Source: Pseudomaricurvus hydrocarbonicus
Lineage (GTDB): Bacteria; Pseudomonadota; Gammaproteobacteria; Pseudomonadales; Cellvibrionaceae
Length of the DNA stretch: 64,000 nt
Direction: 5' to 3'
Assembly: GCF_011602365.1 (NCBI RefSeq)
Contig: NZ_JAAONZ010000012.1
Coordinates: 103,789-167,788, forward strand
Shown: positions 26,546 through 35,526 of the stretch, in pieces
Layout of the letters: each line of letters starts with the position of its first letter
Position numbering within the stretch: the stretch's first letter is position 1
Made by a program: the position numbers and the translations under genes
The notes under the pieces: model-generated
Told to the model about the DNA's origin: nothing
The model's database searches: none
What the model saw: only the letters and a program-made list of their open reading frames with translations

Positions 26546-27872
26546 CGGCCCGGGTCCTGTCAGTGGGTTCTGCGGTACCGGCGTAAGGCACATCCCGGCC
26601 GCCATAGCGACGCACGCGAATATTGGCCTGTTCACCGTGGCCGGCAAAGCCTTCGAGTCCGCATAAACGGGAACAGTATTCCCCGACCAGGGCCGAGGCG
26701 TCATCCGTCAACACTTTTTGGTAGGTGCAGGTTTTAATGAACTTGCCGACCCACAGACCGCCGGTGTAGCGTGCCGCTTTTTTGGTCGGCAGTGTGTGGT
26801 TGGTGCCAATGGTTTTATCCCCGTACGCCACGTTGGTGCGTGGACCCAGGAACAGGGCTCCGTAGTTGGTCATGTTGTCGAGGAAATAATCGGGATCTTT
26901 GGTCATGACCTGAACATGCTCTGAGGCAATGTCGTCAGCAATTTTTACCATTTCTTCGTAGCTTTCCGCCACGATAACTTCACCAAACGTTTCCCAGGCC
27001 TGACGGGCGTGCTGAGCGGTAGGTAATACTTCCAGCAGGTGTTCGATTTCAGCCATGGTTTCACGGGCCAGTGTTTCTGAATTGGTTAGCAGGATGCCCG
27101 GGCTGTCCGGTCCGTGTTCCACTTGCCCCAGAATGTCCGTAGCACACAATTCAGCGTCCACACTCTCATCTGCGATGACCAGTGTCTCAGTCGGTCCGGC
27201 AAACAGGTCGATGCCAACGCGGCCGTACAGTTGACGTTTGGCTTCAGCTACAAAGGCGTTGCCGGGGCCCACCAGAATGTCCACCGGGTTAATGCTGTCA
27301 GTACCCAGTGCCATTGCTCCCACCGCCTGAATGCCACCCAGCGCGTAAATGGCATCGGCACCGGCCAACGCCTGCGCGGCCACAATGGCGGGCGCCGGTT
27401 TACCCTGGAAAGGTGGTGCACAGGTGATAATCCGAGGTACGCCAGCCACTTTGGCAGTAATCACGGACATGTGTGCAGAGGCCAGTAATGGGTACTTGCC
27501 TCCGGGCACATAGCAGCCAGCGGAATTCAGTGGCAAATTCTTATGGCCCAGAATCACGCCAGGCAGGGTTTCCACTTCCACATCTTTCATTGAGTCGCGT
27601 TGAATCTGGGCAAAGTTTCGCACCTGGGTTTGCGCAAACTCAATGTCTTTCAACGCTTGTGGCGTCAAGCTGTCAATGCAATCCTGAATTTCAGTGAGTG
27701 AAAGCTGATAATCTTCACGGTCCCAATTGTCAAACTTGATGGAGAGGTCGCGGACAGCGGCGTCACCCCGTTGTTCGATGTCGGCCAGAGTCGACTCAAC
27801 AATGTCTCTTACTTTACGATCGGCGTCTGCTTTGACTTCTACGGCGGCGCCTTTTTTTAACCAAATGGCCAT
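26538..27872 (-). CDS. Histidinol-dehydrogenase-family enzyme, HpsN-like
   Basis: 444 aa protein of the histidinol dehydrogenase family, zinc-dependent and NAD-dependent. The conserved active-site pieces are QVEHGPDSP (Gln/His zinc ligands), ASEHVQVMT (the catalytic Glu-His pair) and [10 protein letters not shown] (His ligand near the C-terminus). The start MAIWLKKGA and the blocks [13 protein letters not shown] and [14 protein letters not shown] resemble sulfopropanediol 3-dehydrogenase (HpsN) and other HisD paralogues in catabolic operons rather than true histidine-biosynthesis HisD. No other his gene is nearby. A four-electron oxidation of a primary alcohol to an acid on a non-histidine substrate is inferred. 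It sits between an ABM gene and an overlapping SDR gene. Confidence 0.88.
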   Translation of the reverse strand: MAIWLKKGAAVEVKADADRKVRDIVESTLADIEQRGDAAVRDLSIKFDNWDREDYQLSLTEIQDCIDSLTPQALKDIEFAQTQVRNFAQIQRDSMKDVEVETLPGVILGHKNLPLNSAGCYVPGGKYPLLASAHMSVITAKVAGVPRIITCAPPFQGKPAPAIVAAQALAGADAIYALGGIQAVGAMALGTDSINPVDILVGPGNAFVAEAKRQLYGRVGIDLFAGPTETLVIADESVDAELCATDILGQVEHGPDSPGILLTNSETLARETMAEIEHLLEVLPTAQHARQAWETFGEVIVAESYEEMVKIADDIASEHVQVMTKDPDYFLDNMTNYGALFLGPRTNVAYGDKTIGTNHTLPTKKAARYTGGLWVGKFIKTCTYQKVLTDDASALVGEYCSRLCGLEGFAGHGEQANIRVRRYGGRDVPYAGTAEPTDRTRADG

Positions 27873-27960
27873 GAGTGATTAACCTCGACTTGATGTTTCA
27901 ATGTTATTTTGCTGGTTGATTATTATTCAATTGTTGAGCTTTCTCTGCGTCAGAGAAAAA

Positions 27961-28260
27961 TTAAAATGCGTCAATTGCGCATTCGTAATGTTCGACTTGT
28001 GGGGGTGTGGCAAAAAAAGGACTGGCCAGCTGGCGCCACATCTGGAATGCATCGGAATTGCGAAACGTCACCATATGGTCGTCGACGGAATCCCAGCCCA
28101 CCACCAAATGATATCGGCTTCTGTTTTCGATGCAGCGCTGCAGTTTTAAGCTGCGGCAGCCTTTGGCTTCGCGAAACTGCTCGCTGGCTTTTTTAACCGC
28201 GGATTCAAACGCGTGTTCCGATCCCGGGGTGATATCAATTTCTGCAATTTCATAAATCAT
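27961..28260 (-). CDS. ABM-domain protein
   Basis: 99 aa protein of the antibiotic-biosynthesis-monooxygenase fold. IYEIAEIDITPGSEHAFE begins the first beta-alpha-beta unit, and YHLVVGWDSVDDHMVTFRNSDAFQMWRQL gives the typical helix with the family's VxW and SxxF spacing. It is the first gene of the leftward operon and diverges from a DenD-like gene. Together with the ABM protein at 9384 and the EthD protein at 16340 it is the third small ferredoxin-like-fold barrel protein in the window. The reaction is unknown. Confidence 0.85.
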   Translation of the reverse strand: MIYEIAEIDITPGSEHAFESAVKKASEQFREAKGCRSLKLQRCIENRSRYHLVVGWDSVDDHMVTFRNSDAFQMWRQLASPFFATPPQVEHYECAIDAF

Positions 28261-28574
28261 TGGGCAGATTCCAAATGCTTATTGGATGGGTGATTAAATA
28301 TTGTCTAGCCACTAGCCGGCTTGTTATACGTTCTACAGCGACCCTAACTTTGCATAGCTTCGGAAAAATGGTCAAGACAATCGCTATCCGTTGTTTGGAA
28401 GCCAGCTATCCATAATTGCGATAGCAAAACACCCTCCGTATTCTGGATGCCTCCACAGGGCTCCATTACTATGCTTTTCATGATCTGGGTTTTCCACAAG
28501 TCAGAATGTCGTGCGCTTATGGTGAAAACAGTAAGCGCAATAAATACAAACAGAGAGCTAGGGGAGTGGTTGCG
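28261..28574. promoter_or_regulatory. Divergent promoter region
   Basis: 314 bases between the leftward ABM operon and the rightward DenD-like gene must hold both promoters. I see no clear operator dyad; a short AT-rich stretch near 28285-28305 is a possible promoter on either strand. Confidence 0.4.
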
Positions 28575-29522
28575 ATGAAGGTGGTGATTACCGGTGCCGG
28601 TGGTTTTGTTGGGTGTGCACTGGCACAGCGGTTGATGGCGGATGACACACTGCAGCTGGTGTTGGTAGATACACAGTTGTCTCAGTTTGAAGGACTGTCG
28701 GACGAAAAACTCAGTGCGGGGGTTCGACTGGTGAAAGGTCAGCTGCAGGACCCAGCGGTCAGGCACGAAGCGCTGAAAGACGGAGCCGACGTGCTGTTCC
28801 ATTTGGCGGCGGTACCCGGCGGTGCGGCGGAAGCGAACCCGGAGTTGTCCAAGCAGGTCAATTTAGATGCCACTCTGGCGTTGTTTGAAGAGGCGGCCGA
28901 GGTCGGGAACAAGCCGCGAGTCGTCTTTACCAGCACGATAGCGGTGTTGGGCGCGCCGTTACCGGAAGTTGTTACTGATGACTGTCGCATTCAGCCGGCG
29001 ATGATTTATGGCACCCATAAGGCCATGGTGGAATTGGCGTTGGCGGATATGTCCCGCCGCAGTGTGGTGGACTCGGTGGCCGTACGCCTGCCGGGCATTG
29101 TGGCTCGCCCTCTGGCCCCCAGCGGACTTAAATCAGCCTTTATGAGTAATCTGTTTCATGCCCTTAAAGCTGGCGATGGTTTTATCAGCCCGGTGTCGTC
29201 AAAAGCGACATTGTGGCTCATGTCCGTCAATCAATGTGTGACCAACCTGATGCACGCGGCGCAGCTGGACAGCGGCTTAATGCCTGCCTCCCGGGTCGTC
29301 ACTTTGCCCGCGTTGCGCTGTACCATGGGTGAACTGTCGCAGGCGGCCGCGGCGCAGTTGAAGGTCTCGCCAGGGTTGGTCAGTTATGAGCCGGATGCGG
29401 ATCTCGAAGAGCACTTCGGCTCACATCCTGCGTTGCAAACTCCGGCTGCCGAACGTGCCGGTTTTGCACATGATGGCTCAGTGGCGCAGTTGGTGTGTGA
29501 AGCTGTCGCCGGCCTGGCGTAG
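28575..29522 (+). CDS. NAD-dependent epimerase/dehydratase-family dehydrogenase, DenD-like
   Basis: 315 aa extended-SDR protein. The cofactor loop TGAGGFVG is at residues 7-14, FHLAAVPGG near 75, Ser in FTSTIAVLG near 117, and the active site Y-G-T-H-K near 148-152. The combination SSIAVxG-like, PxxxYGTxKAxxELxL and VRLPxIVxRP is characteristic of D-erythronate dehydrogenase (DenD) and relatives that oxidise sugar acids. The ATG at 28575 is preferred over upstream in-frame starts because the Rossmann strand begins directly after it. In this context the true substrate may be different. It starts a rightward run with a cupin, a phytoene-desaturase-like protein, an MFS carrier and a sulfatase. 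Confidence 0.88.
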   Translation: MKVVITGAGGFVGCALAQRLMADDTLQLVLVDTQLSQFEGLSDEKLSAGVRLVKGQLQDPAVRHEALKDGADVLFHLAAVPGGAAEANPELSKQVNLDATLALFEEAAEVGNKPRVVFTSTIAVLGAPLPEVVTDDCRIQPAMIYGTHKAMVELALADMSRRSVVDSVAVRLPGIVARPLAPSGLKSAFMSNLFHALKAGDGFISPVSSKATLWLMSVNQCVTNLMHAAQLDSGLMPASRVVTLPALRCTMGELSQAAAAQLKVSPGLVSYEPDADLEEHFGSHPALQTPAAERAGFAHDGSVAQLVCEAVAGLA

Positions 29523-29870
29523 GCTCCACTGCTTCCGGGGCCCGCGCCGTTGCCGGGCCCATTCCGCTAACCCTTTGTCGACGCCAGACTTCCGCCTCAG
29601 CCGGGCCAATCTTTCCCTGCTCTGACCCTATCCAGGCTCATCTTCACTCCCCAGAAAACGGTTGATTCACCAAACTCTTACTCTAGTGTCCATTGTAAAT
29701 TCGTCAGGCCTATAGTCGCTATCGATAAGGACGATTTGTGCTCGTAACCACTCGTCATTACTCTGGTGTGAAGTTAAAAAAGCCGCTGCTGGCCCCGATC
29801 TTGGCTGGAAATAACGATTTTGCTATACCGCCAACACATCAACGAAAAACGAACAGAAGAGAACCGAACA
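29523..29870. other. Gap between the DenD-like and cupin genes
   Basis: 348 bases. A GC-rich hairpin (GGGCCCG at 29538-29544 with CGGGCCC at 29554-29560) follows the DenD-like stop but lacks a T-run, so it is only a weak terminator candidate. The rest shows no gene; a promoter for the cupin gene is likely. Confidence 0.5.
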
Positions 29871-30362
29871 ATGAGCAAATTGCCTTCCGTCAGACGCATT
29901 GTTACTGGGCACAATGCCCAGGGTAAGGCCGTATTTATAAACGATGCGGCGTTTGAAACCCAGTTGATTCCCAGTGGCGACGCAGAGTTTACCCTGCTCT
30001 GGACCGCTCCGGATCTGCCGGTAGACAATAACGATCCTGTGGATGGCCGTGAGCGCGAAGCGGGCTTGACCCTGAACGGTGGCTCTGTGATGCGAGTCGT
30101 GGATATGTTGCCTGGCGAGTCATCTCCCATGCATCGAACCAACAGTCTGGATTACGGCATTGTGTTGAGCGGTGAGTTAGAACTGGAGCTGGACGATGGA
30201 GAGAAAACTTTGTTGCATGCGGGTGACATTGTCGTCCAACGTGGCACTATGCATCTGTGGCGTAACCCAAGCGCTACCGAACGCTGCCGTATTGTCTTTA
30301 TTTTGACCGAGGCAACGGCGGTTGAAGTCGACGGTAAGCCTTTACCTGAGCTGCATCCCTAG
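29871..30362 (+). CDS. Cupin-domain protein
   Basis: 163 aa single-domain cupin. The beta-barrel motif region includes SPMHRTNSLDYGIVLSGELELELDDGE near residues 85-110 and GDIVVQRGTMHLWRNPS near 120-137, with His residues in both cupin motifs available for metal. Such proteins may be dioxygenases, isomerases or ligand-binding regulators without HTH. The ATG at 29871 follows AGAAGAGAA. It sits 88 bases before the phytoene-desaturase-like gene. No specific reaction can be given. Confidence 0.85.
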   Translation: MSKLPSVRRIVTGHNAQGKAVFINDAAFETQLIPSGDAEFTLLWTAPDLPVDNNDPVDGREREAGLTLNGGSVMRVVDMLPGESSPMHRTNSLDYGIVLSGELELELDDGEKTLLHAGDIVVQRGTMHLWRNPSATERCRIVFILTEATAVEVDGKPLPELHP

Positions 30363-30450
30363 GGATCACGGTTAAAAAGTAAAATAGAATAGAACATTAA
30401 ATAGAATAAAACGCTCAACAGCATTCGCAAGCATCAGGAAAATTATAACT

Positions 30451-32301
30451 ATGTCTGATTATGATATCGTCGCCATGGGCGCCGGCCACAACGGCCTCAC
30501 CACAGCTGGCTACCTGGCCAAGGCCGGCAAGAAGGTCTTGCTACTTGAACGCAATGGTTACGCCGGAGGTGGTGCAGCAACCCAACAAATTTTATCCCCC
30601 GGTTACCATCACGACCTGCACTCCAGTGTACACATCATGATTCAAGCCAACCCGTTGATCACCAATGACGAGTTGGATCTGTTCAGTAAGCATGGCATGA
30701 AGTACAAATATTCCGATGTGCCGCACGCTACCATTTTTAATGACCAATCGGTGTTGATCACATACAAGGACCTGGATAAAACCTGTGAGGGGATTGCGCG
30801 CTATTCTCAGCGGGATGCGGAATCTTATCGCCGTTTTGTGCAGCTGGGGCAGACCATGTTGCCTATGGTGATGCCGGGGATGTACAAGCCGCAACCGCCA
30901 CTCGGTCAGCTGGTGGCCATGCTGGACAGCAGTGAGGAAGGACGGGTGATGCTGGATTTGATGCAGCGCAGCAGTCTTGACATCATTCGTCAGTGGTTTG
31001 AAAACGATAAGGTACAGATGCACATCGCCCGGGCTGTGTCAGAAAATCTGCAGCTGCCGGACGAGCTGGGAACGGGTATGGGCACTGTTATGTTCACAGC
31101 ATTGATGCACACCTACGGGGTGTCACAGCCCTATGGTGGCAGCGGTAAATTGTCGGAATCCATGGTGCGCAGTATCGAAGCCAATGGCGGTGAGCTGCGC
31201 TATAACGCCGAGGTCAAACGGATCATTGTCAGTGGCGGTAAAGCGGTGGGTGTCGAGATGGCCGACGGTGAAAAAATTATGGCCAGGGACGCTGTGATCG
31301 GCTCCATGCACCCTCACAAGCTGCGCCAGTTTGTGGACGGGGTAGCGGAACCCGTTTTGCAGCGGGCGGAAAAAGCCTCGCTGGCCGCGTTCAGTCTGTT
31401 TGTTTCCCACTATGATCTGCGTGAACCCATCCAGTTTTGCACTGCCGATAAGGATGTGGAACAGGCGATCATGCTCACACTGTGCCAGCACGAAAGCATG
31501 GCTGAGCTACAGACTGACTTCGATGCCTTGAAGCGCGGTGAACTCACTAAACGTATGATGTTTGCGGGCAACGATGAGTCGAAGTCCGATCCCAGTCGTG
31601 TGCCTGCCGGCGCGGGTATGTGGCATAGCACCGGCTTTGCGCCCTATGACCTGGCGGAAGGCGGTAACTCCCGCTGGGACGAATTCCGTGAGGAGTATGG
31701 TCAGATTCGGCAGGAACAGCAATCGCGCTTTGTGTCCAACCTCAACAGCGACAATATTATCGCTCACAAGTTTTACACGCCACTCGATCTTGAACGCAAT
31801 TCACCCAACTCTATGGTGAAAGGTGACGTACACGGGGTGGCACCGTATTTTTACCAGAGCGTTGGCAATCGTCCAACAGCAGACCTGGGACAGTTTCGAG
31901 TGCCCGGTATTGAAGGCCTTTATCTGGTGGGGCCTTCCATGCCACCCGCTGGTGGTGTGGTCGGTGCTGGACGCGCGGCAGCCATGGTCATGTTTGAAGA
32001 TCTGGGTATGGATTTCAATCGCACCTTTGGTGTCATTGAAGATTCAGTAAACAAGACACGCGCTCGTACTAAAGCCCCGAAGGACGGTGCGATGCGCCTG
32101 TTTGATGAGCAGGACGAGGAACTGATGGCTGTTGACCATATTGACGTCACGGAAGATGAGTTGGTTATCAAGGGCAAGACGTTTGGCACCATGCCTCTCG
32201 TTGCTCGCCTGGGACCCGGTGATTTACGCCGTGCGATTAAACTGGGTTTGAGTCCGAAAAAGCTCTGGGTATTGTTGACCATGTTGTTCCGTAAAGATTG
32301 A
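30451..32301 (+). CDS. FAD-dependent oxidoreductase, phytoene-desaturase/PYROXD2-like
   Basis: 616 aa flavoprotein of the CrtI/phytoene dehydrogenase-like family. The FAD loop is GAGHNGLTTAGYLAKAGKKVLLLER near residues 9-33, with GGGAATQ next. The C-terminal FAD block is GLYLVGPSMPPAGGVVGAGR near 490-510, followed by an extra tail of about 90 residues. The family covers carotenoid desaturases and isomerases, all-trans-retinol saturase and many catabolic dehydrogenases of polyenes or alicycles. No other carotenoid gene is nearby, so a role in degradation is more likely. It sits between a cupin and an MFS gene in a tight rightward run. Confidence 0.88.
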   Translation: MSDYDIVAMGAGHNGLTTAGYLAKAGKKVLLLERNGYAGGGAATQQILSPGYHHDLHSSVHIMIQANPLITNDELDLFSKHGMKYKYSDVPHATIFNDQSVLITYKDLDKTCEGIARYSQRDAESYRRFVQLGQTMLPMVMPGMYKPQPPLGQLVAMLDSSEEGRVMLDLMQRSSLDIIRQWFENDKVQMHIARAVSENLQLPDELGTGMGTVMFTALMHTYGVSQPYGGSGKLSESMVRSIEANGGELRYNAEVKRIIVSGGKAVGVEMADGEKIMARDAVIGSMHPHKLRQFVDGVAEPVLQRAEKASLAAFSLFVSHYDLREPIQFCTADKDVEQAIMLTLCQHESMAELQTDFDALKRGELTKRMMFAGNDESKSDPSRVPAGAGMWHSTGFAPYDLAEGGNSRWDEFREEYGQIRQEQQSRFVSNLNSDNIIAHKFYTPLDLERNSPNSMVKGDVHGVAPYFYQSVGNRPTADLGQFRVPGIEGLYLVGPSMPPAGGVVGAGRAAAMVMFEDLGMDFNRTFGVIEDSVNKTRARTKAPKDGAMRLFDEQDEELMAVDHIDVTEDELVIKGKTFGTMPLVARLGPGDLRRAIKLGLSPKKLWVLLTMLFRKD

Positions 32302-32356
32302 TCTGCGCAGACTGATCTGCAACAACTGACGTTGAGACGCTAATAAGGATAAAACC

Positions 32357-33622
32357 ATGTCACTTCAGAATAACGGGTCGTTTATACCGCACGGGTCGAG
32401 TGAAAAAACTCCGGGTAATCTACAGGGTGTGGTGCTGATCCTGCCGATCACTCTGACGGTCATGGGCGCCGTATTGTTAGCGCCCATTGTTCCACAGTTG
32501 ATGCTGGCGTTTGGTGATACACCCAATGCCCATTATCTGGTGCCCATGCTGTTGTCGTTACCGGCACTGTGCATCGCACTGGGGGCGCCCTTTGCGGGCT
32601 GGCTCGCTGATCGGGTGGGCAGGCGTAAACTGTTGATTGGCGCGATGCTAGTTTATGGTTTTTGCGGCATATCACCCATTTTTCTCGATTCTTACTGGGC
32701 CATTTTTACCTCCCGCTTGGGCGTCGGTTTGTGCGAAGCGGTTGTCATCACCTGTTCCACCACGTTAATCGGCGATTACTTCAGTGGCGACCAGCGGGAT
32801 AAATGGCTGGGTAGCCAGGCGGCATTGGCGTCACTGACCGCCATGTGTCTGTTTCCTCTGGCGGGGTATCTGGGCAGTGTGTATGGCTGGCGGGGTCCGT
32901 TTGCCATCTATGGCCTCAGCCTTGTGATGCTGGTCGGGGTGTTGCTTTTCACCTGGGACGTGTGTCCGGAGCTGGCAGAGAAGGGCGATCGCAATACCCC
33001 TGTCTCTAAAGAGCAAGACCAATTGCCCTGGCTGCACATGCTCAAGGTGTGCGCTTATACGCTGATCGGGGGTATTTTCTTCTACATTTTACAATTTCAG
33101 ATGAGTTCCGCCCTGGGGAGCTTTGATATCTCCAATTCAGCGGTGACAGGCTGGTTATTGGCGTTTGCCAGTATCGGTGTACCCGCCGGTGCAATTTTCT
33201 ACCGTTACGCCCATCACCATTTCAGTATCCGCAACTTGATTGCCATTGAATTTGGCATCCTGGCGCTAGGCTTTGTCAGTATGACCCACGCACCCAGTTA
33301 TCAGTGGTTTGTGGTCGCCGGTTTCCTGAATCAGTTTGGGGCGGGGATGTTGCTGCCCACCCTGTTGACCTGGGCGGTGGCACCATTGAATTTCTCGGTC
33401 CGCGGTCGCGGTACGGGTATTTGGCAATCCACTTTTGCCCTGGGGCAGTTTGCAACAACACTGATCTTTGCCTGGGTGGTCTCAATGGTCGGCAGCGAGA
33501 ATTACCTTGCCAGCTTCCAGGTTTTCGGTGTTGTAGCACTGCTGGTGTGTGTTTCCTCTGTTGTTCTACTGCCGAATATCCAGGCGGGTAATGGCAATGG
33601 TTTGACCCATCACACACATTAG
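32357..33622 (+). CDS. MFS transporter
   Basis: 421 aa inner-membrane carrier of the major facilitator superfamily. The helix 2-3 loop motif GWLADRVGRRKLL near residues 80-92 is intact, and about 12 hydrophobic helices are spread over the length. It starts 55 bases after the flavoprotein and ends 104 bases before the sulfatase. A role in import of the substrate or desulfated product of this operon is inferred. The direction of transport cannot be read. Confidence 0.9.
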   Translation: MSLQNNGSFIPHGSSEKTPGNLQGVVLILPITLTVMGAVLLAPIVPQLMLAFGDTPNAHYLVPMLLSLPALCIALGAPFAGWLADRVGRRKLLIGAMLVYGFCGISPIFLDSYWAIFTSRLGVGLCEAVVITCSTTLIGDYFSGDQRDKWLGSQAALASLTAMCLFPLAGYLGSVYGWRGPFAIYGLSLVMLVGVLLFTWDVCPELAEKGDRNTPVSKEQDQLPWLHMLKVCAYTLIGGIFFYILQFQMSSALGSFDISNSAVTGWLLAFASIGVPAGAIFYRYAHHHFSIRNLIAIEFGILALGFVSMTHAPSYQWFVVAGFLNQFGAGMLLPTLLTWAVAPLNFSVRGRGTGIWQSTFALGQFATTLIFAWVVSMVGSENYLASFQVFGVVALLVCVSSVVLLPNIQAGNGNGLTHHTH

Positions 33623-33726
33623 AATAGTTAAGTTAGACATTCGGCAAGGAGGACAGTCTGTCATAGCGGGATCCTGGAATCCCGATAGACGACACCCGAA
33701 TTGAGTGAACCTTTCGGAGTTTGAGT

Positions 33727-35136
33727 ATGAAAAAAATAAATTTTAAAACGTGGATTGTATTGAGTTTCATGATGCCGGCCATGTTGTGGGCGTCACTGTG
33801 TTTGGCAGAGGATATCAAGAAGAACAACAAAGAGCACAATCAGTCGAGTACAAAGCCAAACATTTTGTTCATCATGGTGGATGATATGGGGTATGCAGAT
33901 CTCGGCGTGACCGGATCCCGCAATACCCAGACCCTGTACCTGGATCGATTGGCCAAAGAAGGTGTGTTGCTAACCAATGGCTATGCCAACTCAGCCATCT
34001 GTTCTCCTACCCGCACCGCACTGCTTTCCGGCAAGTACCAGTACCGTTATGCTCTGGGTCTGGAGGAGCCTGTAGGCCCGGGTGCGCCTGAGGATATTGG
34101 CTTGCCGCTCGACACTCCGACCATCGCCTCAGAGTTTAAAGAGCGTGGCTACGAGACCATCCTGATTGGCAAGTGGCATTTAGGCGATCCACCGATTCAC
34201 GGTCCCTTGCAGCACGGCTACGACCATTTTTTTGGTATGCCCAAGGGTGCCGCTGACTATTTTCGGCATCGTGTTGAACTGACGAAAAAAGTACCGGGTG
34301 ATGGCCTCTATGCCGATAACGACCCTGTGCAGCGAGAGGGTTATCTGACCGACCTGTTTGCCGATGAAGCCATTAATTACATCGAAAAGTCTTCGGCTGA
34401 AAAGCCCTTCATGATCAGTCTGCATTTCAACGCGCCGCACTGGCCCTGGGAAGGTCCATTTGATGAGGCGGTGTCCAAATCCCTGTCGTCGATTTTTCAC
34501 AGCGATGGCGGCTCTATTGATATCTATGCAGAAATGATGTCGCGCATGGACAGCAGTGTTGGACGAATTTTGGCGGCGCTAAAAGCCAAGGGGATTGATG
34601 ACAATACCATCGTGGTGTTTACCAGTGACAATGGCGCTGAACGCTATTCGGATACCTGGCCTTACTCGGGCAATAAGGGTGAGCTGCTGGAGGGGGGAAT
34701 TCGCACGCCCATTATCATCCGCTGGCCGGGTCACATTAAAGCCAACAGCCTCTCTGATCAGGTGATGGTGTCCATGGATTTTCTGCCCACGCTGGTCGCG
34801 GCCACCGGCACGCCCGTCGAGGAGGATAAATACGATGGAATCAATTTGCTGGAGGTCTTAACGGGCAAGGCGCCGCAGCGCAACAGAACCCTGTTCTGGC
34901 GTTTCAATAAAGGCGATCAGGCGGCAGTGCGGCAGGGCGATTGGAAATATTTTCGAGCCGATGGTCAGGAGTGGCTTTTTAATGTGACCGAATACCCTCG
35001 CGAACGCGCCCAGCTGAAGGACAAATACCCTGAAAAATTTCGTGAACTCAAAGCGCTGTGGGCGCAATGGAATCAGGGCATGTTGCCCTACCGTAAAAAT
35101 GGTTATTCCGACCGCTTAAAAGATACCCTGCCTTAG
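33727..35136 (+). CDS. Secreted sulfatase (arylsulfatase family)
   Basis: 469 aa periplasmic or surface sulfatase. A signal peptide is present (MKKINFKTWIVLSFMMPAML, cleavage near LAED, residue 28). The calcium-binding start is IMVDDMGYADLG with Asp52/Asp53. The formylglycine site is C92-S-P-T-R with the extended SGKY motif. GKWHLG near 152, DNGAE near 300 and GGIRTP near 325 are family blocks. The Cys form needs a formylglycine-generating enzyme, not seen here. The gene ends the rightward run beginning with the DenD-like gene. The ATG at 33727 is preferred to a TTG at 33721. It probably cleaves sulfate esters of a carbohydrate or a sulfated lipid, steroid or terpenoid. Confidence 0.93.
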   Translation: MKKINFKTWIVLSFMMPAMLWASLCLAEDIKKNNKEHNQSSTKPNILFIMVDDMGYADLGVTGSRNTQTLYLDRLAKEGVLLTNGYANSAICSPTRTALLSGKYQYRYALGLEEPVGPGAPEDIGLPLDTPTIASEFKERGYETILIGKWHLGDPPIHGPLQHGYDHFFGMPKGAADYFRHRVELTKKVPGDGLYADNDPVQREGYLTDLFADEAINYIEKSSAEKPFMISLHFNAPHWPWEGPFDEAVSKSLSSIFHSDGGSIDIYAEMMSRMDSSVGRILAALKAKGIDDNTIVVFTSDNGAERYSDTWPYSGNKGELLEGGIRTPIIIRWPGHIKANSLSDQVMVSMDFLPTLVAATGTPVEEDKYDGINLLEVLTGKAPQRNRTLFWRFNKGDQAAVRQGDWKYFRADGQEWLFNVTEYPRERAQLKDKYPEKFRELKALWAQWNQGMLPYRKNGYSDRLKDTLP

Positions 35137-35526
35137 GCGGGGCGTCATCAGGGTCAAAACGCTTGATCCCGCAGCGAGGCTAGTACTGGAGTCCTGGTTG
35201 ACCTCAGACAGCATCGCTGCGGCCTGTGTATACCGGCTGTTCCAGCTCGCTGCGCCAGTGCGTGACACTGTCAATATCTTGTCCTTCCGATACGCGGCCC
35301 CCTAGTTGGGCAATCCTCCCTTTATGCACTCCTCTCTTGCCTGTACCGCCAGAACTGCCTGAACTCTCTGTAGCGATTCCATAGTAATTTCTGGCGATCT
35401 TGTTATATTGGTGGCAAGAGTAACCTGCTGATTTTTAAGGTGAATAACAGATTTTTCTGGATTTGGCCCACGGCTGTTATGCCGTTGTAGACATTCGGGG
35501 CCTATCCTGCGTACCAGGAACACCCT
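35137..35526. other. Gap between the sulfatase and sbcD
   Basis: 390 bases without a convincing gene on either strand. The part before 35527 likely carries the sbcDC promoter. No clear terminator was recognised after the sulfatase. Confidence 0.5.

Noticed and set aside
26538..27872. Histidine-biosynthesis hisD
   Set aside because: No other his gene adjoins, and the sequence style and operon partners fit a catabolic HisD/HpsN-type paralogue.
29538..29560. Terminator after the DenD-like gene
   Set aside because: The GC-rich stem lacks a T-run, so it was only mentioned in the gap entry.
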